Shown here in pieces: positions 13,341 to 25,239 of a DNA stretch of 64,000 nucleotides. The stretch is from Cyathus striatus (lineage: Eukaryota; Basidiomycota; Agaricomycetes; Agaricales; Nidulariaceae). The stretch lies in the NCBI GenBank assembly GCA_025738555.1, contig JAOVFP010000014.1, positions 1,054,001 through 1,118,000 of the forward strand, written 5' to 3'. Made by a program: the position numbers and the translations under genes. Numbering within the stretch: position 1 is the stretch's first letter; the number at the start of each line of letters is the position of its first letter. The notes beneath the pieces were generated by a model. That model worked only from the letters and a program-made list of their open reading frames with translations. It searched no databases and was not told the origin of the DNA.

Positions 13341-14530
13341 TGAAGTATAAGGGTATAACTAGGGATAGGTAAACATGGAGTCAGCCACCATAGAGGAGTA
13401 GTGGCTGAAGAATGGAAGGAAAGGCTGTATGCAATATAGTGAAACAGATAGGAGTAATAATAGAGGAGTAATACAAAATAATGACATAGCAGATGAGTAC
13501 AAGTAAGTAATTGATAAATCATGATGATGTTTCCGATGATTGGTCAGAAATGTGGCCAATGCAGAAGTGCGGGATAGTGTGGAAGTGCAGAATAGCAGAT
13601 TCCAGACACAGATGTAACAGATCACTGTGAAGTGTGTCACAGTGATGTAAAATTTCACTTCATTGGGACTTTACTGCACTCTGTGGCAGCACTACTTATA
13701 CCACCCTACACCCAATGCTAATCATATTTAGGTCAATGTGTTCTACCTGTCCAATGTCAGGTCAGCTGAATTTTCAAGGTCTTTACACTTGCCCCCCCAT
13801 TCCATCTGGGCTCTGGCTGGACTTTGGCTTAACATATTTTAGCTGTAAGTCCAGCCATTTTTGTCAAATCTGGTCCTGCTCTAGTCCATCTCAAGTTCAC
13901 CAGGAGTCCACCCAGAATCCATTGAATAGTAGGGGTCTGGCTAGTTCAACAGGAATTCCTGTTAGATATTCTGGGTTGCACAGCCTCTAGATCAGACCTT
14001 GGTAAGACTTTGGTACCCTTAGTAGGACTTTGGTAGGACTTTGGTAGAGCACCTTAGTATATAAACACTCTGTATCTTGGTAGTTGACAATAAGTTTCCT
14101 CCTCATTTTGTGTCTGTGTCTGTGTTTGTATCTGAGTCTTACTCTCTCATCATCCTCTTTGCTCTCAATCACCCCTTTTCCATTTGTTGCTTCTGACAAT
14201 TCCAGCAGACTAAATCCATATGGAATCCAACTGGACCCAACTGGACTCCTGCTGGAACATTGGAATAGTCAGTTGACATTTACTTTATATTAATTAATAC
14301 TACAATAAGTACTAATACTGAATTAAAATAAATATATGTGCTGTCCACAGCATGATTCAAACATGGGCCTATTCAATGATTACATAACAACATACTCACA
14401 CATTTTTGCACATAACTGATACACTATAAAGGCATTATTATTGTAATGTTTATTACACTATATGTAGGCTGCTCACATGTACATACAGTGCATGTTCAGC
14501 AACTCCCATTTTGGACATGTCACAATCACC
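13340..14530. other. Gene-free DNA
   Basis: Short ORFs only, none with a recognisable domain or splice pattern. Contains several TGGACT/CCAACTGG-type short repeats (13,850-14,260), which recur near 16,500-16,600. Confidence 0.4.
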
Positions 14531-14539
14531 TAATGGTCA

Positions 14540-14900
14540 CAATGACATTCACCCCTTCCCTCCCACCCTTCTCCTTGTCTCCCCTCCTTGTCTCTCCTCC
14601 TCCTCTCCCCTCCTTCTCAATGACAATGAGACAACAACAACAATGAGGGAATGACCACAATGCAGGCAACTAAAGGATGAAAACAACAAGGGGGGAGGAT
14701 GACAACTTGGGGGGAAGCAGAGAGAGGAGGCAACACAAGGGGGGGATTGCAAGGGGGGCATGTTGAGAAGTGGCAGCATATTGAGATGGGGACACTACAT
14801 TAGTGAGGGGGTGGGTGCATCAAGAGGGGTGCAGTACATTAGCAAGGAGAATAGCACATCAAGAGGGGGGTGCCATGTTGAGGAGATGAGAAGGAGAACA
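14540..14900. repeat. G-rich degenerate minisatellite 1
   Basis: Irregular tandem runs of G4-G7 separated by ATTGAGA, ATGAGA or CAACA-like spacers. Similar material occurs at 15,990-16,340. The C-rich strand gives spurious Ser/Pro/Leu-rich ORFs. Confidence 0.6.
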
Positions 14901-15985
14901 CTGTCAATGAGGGACACAATATTAGTATTATGATTAAGTTCTGGTTGTGTCATATCCATGACAATCCCTGAACCATTGGAGTCAGCTCTGGGTTTACTCT
15001 GCTTTATGTATGTTTCCTCTGGACTATGTATACTTATTATATATCAAACTCTTCCTTACTAGTGTTTACTTGTTCCTTCCCTTTAATATTTCTATCTTGT
15101 TCTCCAGCTGTGGCCATTTTATCCATGACTATAATCTAGAGGTGTACTACTAGTCTACTATGGTCTACATTCTATGGAGTTTACTTACCCCTAGGATGCC
15201 ACATACCCATGGGCATTACTCCATATACATTCAGACAAAGTAGTTTACTATATAAACTACTCCTGTAATGTAGATAGACTTCAGTTTCGAATTGACTACA
15301 TTTACACCTTTCTCCCACTTGGGCCTTGAGCCAACTCTGCTATTTTGCCGCCTGCTCCACTTTGTTCTAAATATGGAACTGGAAGTCCAAGGGGCGCAAC
15401 ACACAAGTTGATGCCAATGTTCCACTGCTCCTGTACTTGTTCACTATCTCCACACACCCTACTAACATGTACAAGTTACTCCACTACTTAGACTATCTCC
15501 TCCAAGGTTCTTGTCCCTAGTGGAATAGAATGAAACATGACAGGTTGAGACATTAATCATACAAGTCTGATAGTCACATGATTAACAAGTTCAAAGAACA
15601 AGTTAATCAGTTATTGAAGTAAAGTCTGAGCCTCTATTCACAAGCTCTCAAGTTGATTAAACTTGAGTGCAAGCAAAGTGAATGATTAAAGAGAAATAAG
15701 TTTGATTTAAGCTGAAGCTTGAGCTCTACAGCCCAAGTTCCTACTGTTTAAATACAAACTAGTTCATACTAATAATAAGTAATTGTGAGTCATAATGCTG
15801 AGCATTGACTCTGCATTACTGCAGTGCAGTAAGAAAAAGAAAGTAAACTAAGTATAAATGAAATGACTTGAAGTGAGTCATAATGAGTCAGGATTGTGTA
15901 AGTAAAGTGACATATGTTTGGTATCAAAAGTAATGCCAAACAAGTCAATGAAAAGAAAAGAAAATGTATGTAAACAAGAGAAGAA
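14900..15985. other. Gene-free DNA
   Basis: AT-rich, CpG-poor sequence with no supported gene or RNA. Confidence 0.4.
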
Positions 15986-15989
15986 ATCA

Positions 15990-16340
15990 TATCAGCTAGG
16001 GAGGGCACAACAAGAGGTGCACAGTGAGAGGGAGGGCAGCATGTCAAGAGAGGGGGGAGTACTACAATGACAAGAGGGGATGAGCAATGAAGGGGGATGC
16101 AATGAGATGGGGTGTTGAGCAATGAGGAGGTAGGTGCAATAATGACAAAAGGGGGAGAGAACAGTGGGGGTGCAATGAGAGAGGGGGCATAATGAAGAGA
16201 GGCATGCCACATTGATGAGAGGAGGAGAAAAATGAGAGGTGCACAATAAGGAGGGCGGTTCCCTGTCAACAATGGGCACTCCCCCACCTGTCATCATCAT
16301 TAAGAGTGCCAGGCAGAAGTGTGGGAAACACAGGGAGGAG
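15990..16340. repeat. G-rich degenerate minisatellite 2
   Basis: Purine-rich repeats built from AATGAGAGG(G)n-like units of about 20-30 bp, related to 14,540-14,900. Confidence 0.6.
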
Positions 16341-16614
16341 GGGGGCAGTAAATTTTTTAAAATAAATAGAAATATGTAATTTAATTATTTTGTATGAATT
16401 TTTATAATTTATTAATTCTTTTTCACCTAAGTCTCCTTTGAATAGTTACTCTAATGAATCTAGTGGACTTACACTGGTAGATAAAATGTCTGTCATGAGT
16501 CTACAAGGAGTCCAGGTGGACAATTGCATATTCAGTAAGAGTCCATCTAGAATATCCAAAATATACTGGGTCCACCTGGAGTCTGGATGGACTGGAGGGG
16601 GAGTGTAAAGTACT

Positions 16615-19600
16615 GGGACCAGCAGTAATTGTGCCACTCTCCACATCCCATATTCTCACAGTTTTGTCAAATGAGTCAGATACCACTTGCATTTCATCTG
16701 GAGAATATGCTACAGATGTGATCCAATTAGTATGACCTTCAAATAGACCAGCAGTAATTGTGCCACTCTCCACATCCCAGATTCTCACAGTGTTGTCATA
16801 TGAGCCAGATACCACTTGCTTTTGATCTGGAGAATATGCTACAGATGTGACCAAATCTGTATGACCTTTGATACGCTAGTAAAATAAAATGACGTACTTT
16901 AAATTTTCGATTTTCTCGTTCCGAATTTACGGAACTTCCACCTGAGTGCATGAGTAGGACACAGCGGGGAGGGGCTGAGTTCCCACGCTGCCTCCCATAA
17001 CTCATCAAGGGATTAAAAACAAATAAAACTATATAAAAAACACAAAAACTCCGCATCAGTATGGTTTAAAACAAATTAAACAAATACATACCTCTTTAAT
17101 TCATAAAACCAATGTCATTTTGCAGTTGCTAGTATAACAGAAATCCCACTCTTCATTAAGACAAGCCCCCAGAGTCATAGACCAACCAAGAATGCGCGCA
17201 GAGTTGAAGACAGCCAAACCCTTAGAACCAGCCCAGAACACGAGAATATGAGCAAAGCTATGCAGACAATGCATTAGCTAAGCACGGAATGATGCCGATA
17301 GACCACGCGCAACCCATGCGCAGATCACGAAGAAGAGAAAGATAGCGGGGCGAGTACGCGACGCAGCGATGGCGTTTTGTTGCGATACTGACACGCCACG
17401 CGCATTTGATGATATAAGCAACGCCCGAAATGGTAATAGATCGACGCGCCACCCATACGGGCACCCGTCACGACATGGACACGTGTGCGCACGCGCATGC
17501 AATTGGCTGCAGTAACAACTGGGCTAGAACAACGGAGAAACCTAGGAATAAATTAGTAATTAGTATAGACCAAAGTAGTGACTAGCTATGTCTGTAAATG
17601 TATATAGATGAGCAAGGGGGAATGAAACGACAGGAACTGCCAGGCATTCTTCCCCCCACAGATAGGGTGGTATACAGACGAGAATCAGAATTAGTTACGA
17701 GACGTTTTGACACTGAATTACGTACCGAGTTTGCTGAATTGAAACCTGAATACCTTGAATTTTGAATACCTTGACGTGTTCTAAGAATAAAACCAAGTTA
17801 AACTGATCTATAAATAACTTGTTCTATATTTGAAATTGAAATCATTGCGCCCCTCGAACTTACTGAATCTACACCTCGGGATTTAAGTTTATTATTATAT
17901 TTGGGATTTTACATTCTAAGTATTTAAGTACTACTTAAAACTCGTCACGTGACTCAACACCTTCAAATGGGCCAGCAGTAATTGTGCCACTCTCCACATC
18001 CCAGATTCTCACAGTTCTGTCAGATGAGCCAGATACCACTTGTTTTCCATCAGGAAAATATGCTACAGATGTGACCTGAGCATTATAAAATTTGAATGGA
18101 CCAGCAATAATTTTACTAGTTATTATATCCCATATACCAATTATATCATTTTAGAATTTCATTACCACAATATGAAAATGCTACACTGGTAACTGCAGAT
18201 GTGTGGTGGTAAACCCTTACTCCTTTGTACATTCAGTCACACTCTCTGCCCCCCAATCTGAAAATTGTGTTTTTAAATTGATCTTGATATTGATTACAAA
18301 TAACTGATTTTTCAGATGAAAATGGTAGTGCAGATATATATGTGGTGCACTGGTTGTAATTGGAACATAGAATTGCATTAGAAACTCAACAGCATTATTA
18401 ATAAACTCTTTTACTTTCTTTTCATTCTGTACATTGTGTTTAGTTGTATCTAGTAAATTCCAAAATATGATTTTGAGTATACTTACAGTCTGACAAATGT
18501 ATAGCATTGCTTTGAGTTGACCCAAGGTCCTTGGAATTAGATTCAATAAACTCATAACTTCCAGCCAGTACAAAAATTTATTGTGCAAAAAAGTTATCAA
18601 TTCTTGTTCCACTTCAATTCTATTTTCATGTGTTGGGATATGCATTTTATGTAAAGGCCAGTATATGCAACAATACTATAAATAATTTGGTGCACATTGC
18701 TGAAGTCTTTCAAGTAGGTCATTTACATTCTCTTTTTTGTTGTATGATGATTCCAAGTTGCATATGTTGAACTTCAATTTACTATTTAGAATTTGATATA
18801 TTCTGGTTGCTAATTTTATTGTGGAAATGTTTTTGTTAATTTTATACTGCTTTATTTGACATCTTTCCATTATGAATTCCACAAATGATAAATGTCTGGT
18901 AGTTACTTTTCCCTGTTGAGTAGACAATACAGGCAATAAGCATTTCAGAATTATTTTACTGTATATCATTTATATCTAATGGAATTTTTGCCAGGATTAT
19001 CATGGCAATAACATTATGCACCATTATTTTCTCTGTTTCACTCTAGTTTCCAAAATAATTTCTTAAAATTTGCATGTACAAGTTGTCAATACCAGCTACT
19101 GTACTGTCTTCTTGATTTTCTAGCACCCTTTTAAGTTTCCTTTGGGGAAATAACATATTGTATTCATTTGAATTAACAAATTCTACAATAGTAGAGGCAT
19201 AAATGAACAATCCAGTAGCTTTATGTGCTATTGTATACAAGTCTTGCTCACCTGGTTTCCACTCCATCTAGTCATATTTTTCTTCAAACTTGTGTTTGAG
19301 ATAATGCATTATATCACTGTTAGTTTTTGATTCTGCATGAAAACCAATTTCCAATTCATAGTCAATGCATAACTCAGCATCTGCAAGCTTTTTTGGCTTG
19401 TAGCCAGGTCTACTTATAATTATGAGTTTACAATTTTTTGGAAATTTTGACCAAGAAAGTAAAGTATTGATGAAAATATGCATGTTGGCAGATTGTTTGC
19501 ATTCATCCAGTGCATAAATAATCATAACTGGATTTTTATGTTTATTCAGATGTTGCTGGAAACTCATACAAATAAAATTTTCAAAGTGCCATTTAATATC

Positions 19601-19985
19601 ATGAATTCTAAAATTGTTATCAAGATTTATTGCCATCTCTTCAGCAATAGCTGGATGCTTGAAGGCCATAGCAGCAGCTGTGGTGTGCCACACAGTGCAG
19701 GGATCACTAAGAAATATATCATCTCTTTTGAAAAAGTGATAACCAATAAGTCTTTGTAATAGCTTAGAAACCAAATTAGAAGCAATTGCTGACTTTCCAG
19801 TCCCTGGATATCCAGTAATCCACAATATATTTGGTATTGATTCATCTAATATGAAGCCAGTTTAAATATATTTTTGTAAATTGTTAATTAGGCAGACATA
19901 CCAAAGTCATTGAGCCAGTTAAAAATCTTTGCAAATAATTCCCTTCTTGTTCCTTCCATGCAATTTGGAACAAATGTTGTCAATG
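16615..19985 (-). pseudogene. NACHT-WD40 NLR copy 2, truncated and interrupted
   Basis: Inverted paralogue of the NLR at 2.5-6.6 kb. Reading leftwards it begins inside the equivalent of exon 1 (VPNCMEGTRRELF, near 19,980), keeps the same first intron, then the NACHT exon with intact Walker A (GYPGTGKSA), but Walker B Asp is replaced by Tyr (IIYALDE). TAG stops occur at 19,268-19,270 and 19,043-19,045 (both Trp in copy 1) and at 18,676-18,678 (Gln in copy 1). A deletion of about 50 nt lies near 18,975. After the intron near 18,490 the WD40 part is frameshifted, carries one unit (about 17,960-18,090), is cut by a 1.09 kb insertion, resumes for two units at 16,640-16,868, and is lost at about 16,615. 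It has no promoter or N-terminal exon and is clearly non-functional. Confidence 0.9.
16869..17958. mobile_element. 1.09-kb insertion in NLR 2 with 5-bp target duplication
   Basis: WD40 coding sequence stops at ATGACCTT (16,868) and resumes at ACCTTCAAATGG (17,959); ACCTT is present on both sides (16,864-16,868 and 17,959-17,963), so the insert is 16,869-17,958. It begins TGATACGCTAGT and ends GTCACGTGACTCAAC. It is rich in CpG, unlike the DNA around it, and has no convincing ORF. A 5 bp duplication and this size would suit a solo LTR, but no TG...CA ends are obvious, so the class is open. Confidence 0.75.
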
Positions 19986-22170
19986 GAATCATTTTCAGTT
20001 ACTATGGGTTGTAATGAATCATAAAATGCCTCAATATCTTCAGGACAAATGACTGCATCCTGAGCATGATACTCCATCACTGGAAGTTCTGACCTGGCAT
20101 CCATACCTCCAGTGAAATGCAAATCTGCACCTTTCTTCAAAAATTTGAGCATTTGCAGAGCCTCTATGAGTTCTGGCATAATGTGATTGCCATGTGGAGT
20201 TTTAGTTTCTTTTGCAGATGAAAAAACCCACTCACACTGCACAGTGGATCCCTGAATAGGTAGCACATCTAAAGTGAGAAGAAAGACTGTTGGAAATTGT
20301 AATTGGTTTTTCTAAAAAGAAATTGAATGTAAGTTTTAAATATGTGAGTTGTGAAATATGCACTTACTTGCCAAAAATTTACCATGTCTGTACTAGGCTG
20401 TATATCAAGAAAGTATGCATCCACTTCTGCTTGTAATGATCAACAGTAGATGTGCCTTGCAAACCCATATCATTTCCCAGAAGCAATTCAGCCTATTTAT
20501 TATCACCAAATTCATCCTCCACTAGTGGATTTTCAGGTACAACTGGTGTATGCACATCAGTATTACAAGCATAGATTGGTTCCAGCTATATAACAACAGT
20601 GAGCATGAAGTATACATAATTTATTGCACTTACATGCTTTATAAAGAGTTTTCATGCATTTTCAACCTCAGTAGGTGCATTAATCTCAAACCAGCACAGC
20701 TTCTTTGATGTATAAAGTACTGCAAATGATAGAGCCAAATATAGAACAAGAAGTGAATGTTACTTAACTTACATATTGCCAGAGTGTATGCTGGAACTTC
20801 AAATGTGTACCTCTGATACTCCTCTAATTTAATAATGCCCCTCTCAATAACTTAGACATTTCTTGTTGATACTTTTTCCAAAGTGATATCATGTAACAAA
20901 ATGTCAGAAGTGAATATGACAATGTTGAAGTCTTTTCTGCTGATAAGAACTGCTGGAAGCCATGTGGAACCTAAAATTGATGTGGGAATGCATTTTTTAA
21001 GCAGCTACATGATCAATGATACATACTTCAAGGATTTTTAAATAGTCTTGTAATGTTAACCATGCTTCAGAGAATAATTTGTAGTCCCATAGTCCAGAGA
21101 CCTGCCTGACATAACCATCAATTCCCTAAAAATCAAATTAGCACATAATGTATAAGCTTAATCAGACTAGATAGATCTTACTCATGGAAGAAATAATGCT
21201 CATTGAATGATCAAATAAGTTGATGACCAGCATGTCTCAACATCTCATAACAGCTCCAGCTGCTTGATATTATATTTCTTCAATTCATTAGAAAATCCTT
21301 GCCAACATTGTGGAGAAGACTGAATCTTGTACAAAAATCAAAACTTAATTAGCTTCATCATGAATATGAAACATACAAGGTAAATAACTGTTCACAAAAT
21401 GGCAGTTGGATCACAATGGTATTTCATTGCAACTGGATCATAGTCATCTGCAGTTTCCTTTGCCAATTCTAGATCTGTAATTACACTGAGAACAGCTTGG
21501 CAAGCAAGGTTAACTATGTGAGGAAAACAACTTCAAAATCAATTATGAATTCCAATATAGAACATATAAATATTAGGAAAAAAATACTGAATATGCCATT
21601 CAACATTACAGAATGCAATACTACTCCCATTGAGATGAGCTTTAAGTTCCTTCACAAGTGTATTGTTATTCAACACATCCAACCTATAAATAACTTAGCA
21701 TTAATCACAGAGTCCTTGAATCACAAATATCATACCTTCTGAATATCAAAATGCTCAAGTGTTTTCATGAATGCTATTCCTAAATGCTCTCCAGTATGGT
21801 GACCAGGAACTCTAGAAAATTGTATTAGATCAGCTCAAAGTTACAGTATTTACATAGCTGGACTTCTCTACAAATATATTCAATGTGATCATCAAACATA
21901 TTTGTTATATGTCTTTGAATACTAGCTCAGTGTGGAATATCCTTATCCTGGAGGTCCTTTCATAACATTAGAAGTATGCTACAAAGACAGTAAATAAGAC
22001 ATATACACAAGAAGAAATAAGTAATGAACCAAATTACCTAGTCATCTATGACAACCCAATCCATAATTGCATTGATAAATGCCTCAGGTGTGTAAGGTGT
22101 GTATTTGTTATGTACTGATTCCTTCCTACTAGGAAATGGATGTGAAGATGCTGGAAAGGCATGGAAGAAC
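19985..22170 (-). pseudogene. hAT-family transposase, decayed
   Basis: Reading leftwards from about 22,165 the fragments follow the order of a fungal hAT transposase: RKESVHNKYTPYTPEAF..DWVVIDD, a DKDIPH..IQRHITNMFDDHIEYI block (about 21,840-21,960), a GHHTGEHLGIAFMKTLEHF block near 21,800, VNLACQAVLS near 21,490, DVETCWSSTYLIIQ near 21,220, and the C-terminal dimerisation region with STVQCEWVFSSAKETKTP and ELIEALQMLKF (19,990-20,266). Several introns and in-frame stops separate the pieces, so the enzyme cannot be made. Its 3' end runs directly into the truncated NLR at about 19,985. I could not identify terminal repeats or a target duplication. Confidence 0.8.
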
Positions 22171-22194
22171 TATAACAAAAACCTGAAGTGAGTA

Positions 22195-22550
22195 CAGGTG
22201 CAGAAATGTAGAGCGGGAGTGTGGGAATGAACTGTGGCTTCAGTGTATGTGCTGCACTGCCTGGATATCCTCAGGGAATGGTTTGTATTTTGAGACAGAC
22301 AATAATCAATGAAAGGAAATGTTCCAGAGTATAAGAAGAGGCTTCACCACTACACTAGACAGTGGGGGAGAAACTCAAAGGAAAACCCAGAGCAGGTTTT
22401 GAAACTTAAGAGTAGGAAGAGGTGTACAGAGTTGATACAAATACTAAAGACTACTAGTACATCTGGAAGACTATATATATGTACTAGGAAACAGTACACA
22501 CAGCTTGAAATAGAATTCAGTGGTCAATGGTTAGTGATCTAAAAAACTAA
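22195..22550 (+). repeat. Dispersed repeat S, copy 2
   Basis: Second copy of the sequence at 13,030-13,340, same orientation. Lies just upstream (on the minus-strand sense) of the hAT transposase, so it may belong to that element or to an older insertion. Confidence 0.45.
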
Positions 22551-22786
22551 CTGTAATAATTGAACCTGTATTAAAATACATATATTGAGAGCTTCGATAA
22601 TTTACATCAGTGAGGCATGGAGCATGGAGGGAGCATGGAGAAGGGTGAGCAATTCGCTCGGAGGTATGAGGCATTATCCAAATTAGAAAGTCTGCCAGCT
22701 GATACCCTTAGCCGGACAGTGAGCTGCTTAAGCCGTGAGCCGTGAGACCGGCTACGGCTAGCTAAAAATCAGCTCGGCTTGGGCGG

Positions 22787-24440
22787 CTATGGCTCCTCAA
22801 GCCCAGCTGCAACAACACTACGATAAGGAAGGAGGATAAGAGGGGAGAAGGAGAAAAGGAGGTACATAATGTGGACGCCGAGGAGAAAAGATTGAATCAA
22901 AAACATAGGTACACGGAATATATCTTCAAGCCTCCCACTCCCTTGACTCTCCCTGCCTTCGATACCAAGCCTAACGACCCACTCCGCCCACAACGTCCAG
23001 GCGAAAGATGCAAGTGACTATGAGCGTACCTGCGCTGCGAAGACGTATGCGAGCCATAGAGCATTTGAAGTAATCAAGCTAGAGTTAACACTTCAGCTTC
23101 ATGGGTATTCAATTTACATGAGAGAAGAATAACAGATGAGCAATGAAGAGAATACGAGGGGAAGAAAGCCAGCAGAAGAGAGGAAGGGAAGGAGCGAAAA
23201 ACGGCGGAGAGGATGAAGAAGGCATGGGAGGAACGGGAAGTTCATTCGGCAAACGCGAATGCCATGGGAACGACGACAAGCACTGCCAAACCCAGTACTG
23301 CCAGCTCCATGGCTACGACCAGGCTTAGCGACCACAATTGCCACTGTCCCCATTTCGTAGACGCTCTCCAGTCCAAAAACACCACCTGGACCAAAAACTG
23401 GAAACGAGAAGAAGAGCTGACATACCCTTTCTCATCCTCCCTTCCTAGAACCGTTCTGACCTGGGTTCGAAGTTCCCTTCCAGCTGGTTGCTCAACGCGC
23501 ATCGTGTCGACGGGCACATTTTGCGCAGCTAGCTTATGGGTAAGGTTAACAGCTGGGTTCATGGTGGATGAGCTGGAGGCTGGAGAGGTGGCTAGTTAGC
23601 GAACGAAAGGGGAGTAGGGAAGGAGAACGGAATCACGAGCAGAACAACGGGTCATGAAGAACGAGAATAGAGGAGGATTGCGCAGTGAGTATGTACGTGA
23701 GATTGATGGGTCTATGAACTGGAGTAAGTGAACGAAAGCGGAGGAGGACGGAGAACAGAGGCACAAGCAGAAGAAAGGCGAACGACACAAGACGTGGTAA
23801 ACTTACTGCTTGACCTTGACTTCGCTCATCTTCCCTACAACTGCACTCATTCCCTTCGCAGTTGCGCCAAACAAGCGCTCGACGTTCCTGGGGCGACCAC
23901 CTATCTCCTATCGCGCGACAAGACATACCCGGAGCTGTCAGCTTCCAGATTCTCTCGATGTGGTTGTGTGGGTGCGTTTTGAGATGAGGTGGTGTGCTGT
24001 TGGGAAGGGATTAGTGATGTGAAGACAAAGGAAGACAGGTAGTAGGTGATAAGAAAGAAACGAAAAGATGGAAGGCGGAGAAGTGAGAGATACAGGTGGG
24101 AGACGACGAGCCAACAGGTAGATTGAATGGGGAAGGAATCGAGGCAGGGGCAGTGAGAGAAAAGTTGAAGGGAAGACGTTGAAGAAGGGGGGGTGAAATG
24201 AATGGGACGACGAAGAAGGAAAGCGAAGAAACGATAGCATACCTTGCGTATGCACTCGCACATGCGTATTCGCCAGCCACCTCAACGTCTTCGAAGATGC
24301 ATATCCCAGAGACAACATCCCCCCACATCCCTCCTCACACCTGGTCTCCCACCCGCAAACCGCACGGCGTTGCCATTGCACTATCGCCTATAATAATAAG
24401 GATGAGAGACTGCCGTAAAAAGATTAGTAGCACATACTAG
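22787..24440 (-). repeat. Dispersed repeat R, copy 2
   Basis: Inverted copy of 1-1.85 kb. On the minus strand it shows the same order: exon-like block ending in GTAAGTTTACC near 23,800, the block at 23,450-23,560, the CCATGGAGCTGGCAGTACTGG block near 23,310, and the block at 22,800-23,020. The last block of copy 1 is missing. It forms the left part of the tandem duplication unit A. Confidence 0.6.
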
Positions 24441-24767
24441 ATAATCGTCCAGTGGCTTGTGATAAGGAGGCGTGATACCATGGTGTAAACTACTGACTGA
24501 GACCCGGACGAGAAATGACTTCGTTGGAGGTTTCGCAAGACGCTGTGAGCGTAAATGTAGTATGTATTATTTTAAGATAGTAAGAAAATGGTTTTATAAG
24601 AGGTCAGAACGCCATAAAGACTGTACGGTGTCGAGGCCCAGTGGTACTCAAGCGCATTGCTCAAGAGAGCAAGCAGTCCGTACTCCAAAGACACCGTTCA
24701 AAGCCTTAGCAAAACACACACAAACACTCATCTTACCAGAAGCCACGTGCACCGCACGTCTATCAAT

Positions 24768-24841
24768 GGGTCGATGGCATAGTTGGCTATCGCATCTGTC
24801 TAACACACAGAAGGTCCTCAGTTCGAGCCTGGGTCAACTTA
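24768..24841 (+). tRNA. tRNA-Val(AAC)-like sequence, probably degenerate
   Basis: 74 nt with D arm, anticodon stem TCTGT/ACAGA, loop CTAACAC (anticodon AAC) and a good T arm (CTCAG TTCGAGC CTGGG). The acceptor stem is weak: positions 1 and 2 pair only as G.T and position 5 is a C/A mismatch. No intron. The sister copy at 28,845 has a better acceptor stem, so this one may be a pseudo-tRNA. Confidence 0.6.
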
Positions 24842-24849
24842 TTCAGACA

Positions 24850-25235
24850 TTCCTGAACACTTTTTTGAATGCTTGGTTCACGTAGTCTGTCTGCCTTGTT
24901 CAGCCCTAGCCTCCGAGTCGGTGACGATTTCCCTCCACACTATTTAATTTTTATATACTTACTGCAATAGAAGTCATACAAAGTAACAATCCTGGGAAGT
25001 AAACCAAAAAATGAACATCTTTTTTGGTTCATTCCTCTCAAGCTAAGTGGAGCCCCACAGTAAAGCAATAATTACTGTATTATCACTAGAAAGTAGTTCT
25101 AGTAGGATTATGCGTACACACAACTGTAATGCTACACCCAACTTCTAAATCTTAGATTAGACTGAAATCTACTTGAAGTATCGAAATTGGTCAATGGTGC
25201 TACATAAAGCTACAAGACAGCAAGAAACTTACAAA
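24850..25235. other. Duplicated spacer of unit A
   Basis: No gene; similar to the sequence following the second tRNA (28,920-29,320), including GGTGA(C/T)GATTTCCCTCCACACTAT and the CTAAGTGGAGCCCCACAG-like block. Confidence 0.5.
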
Positions 25236-25239
25236 AGGA

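Noticed and set aside
15790..16300. Cys/Pro/Ser-rich minus-strand frames
   Set aside because: They translate the C-rich strand of a minisatellite; the pattern is low complexity in all three frames.
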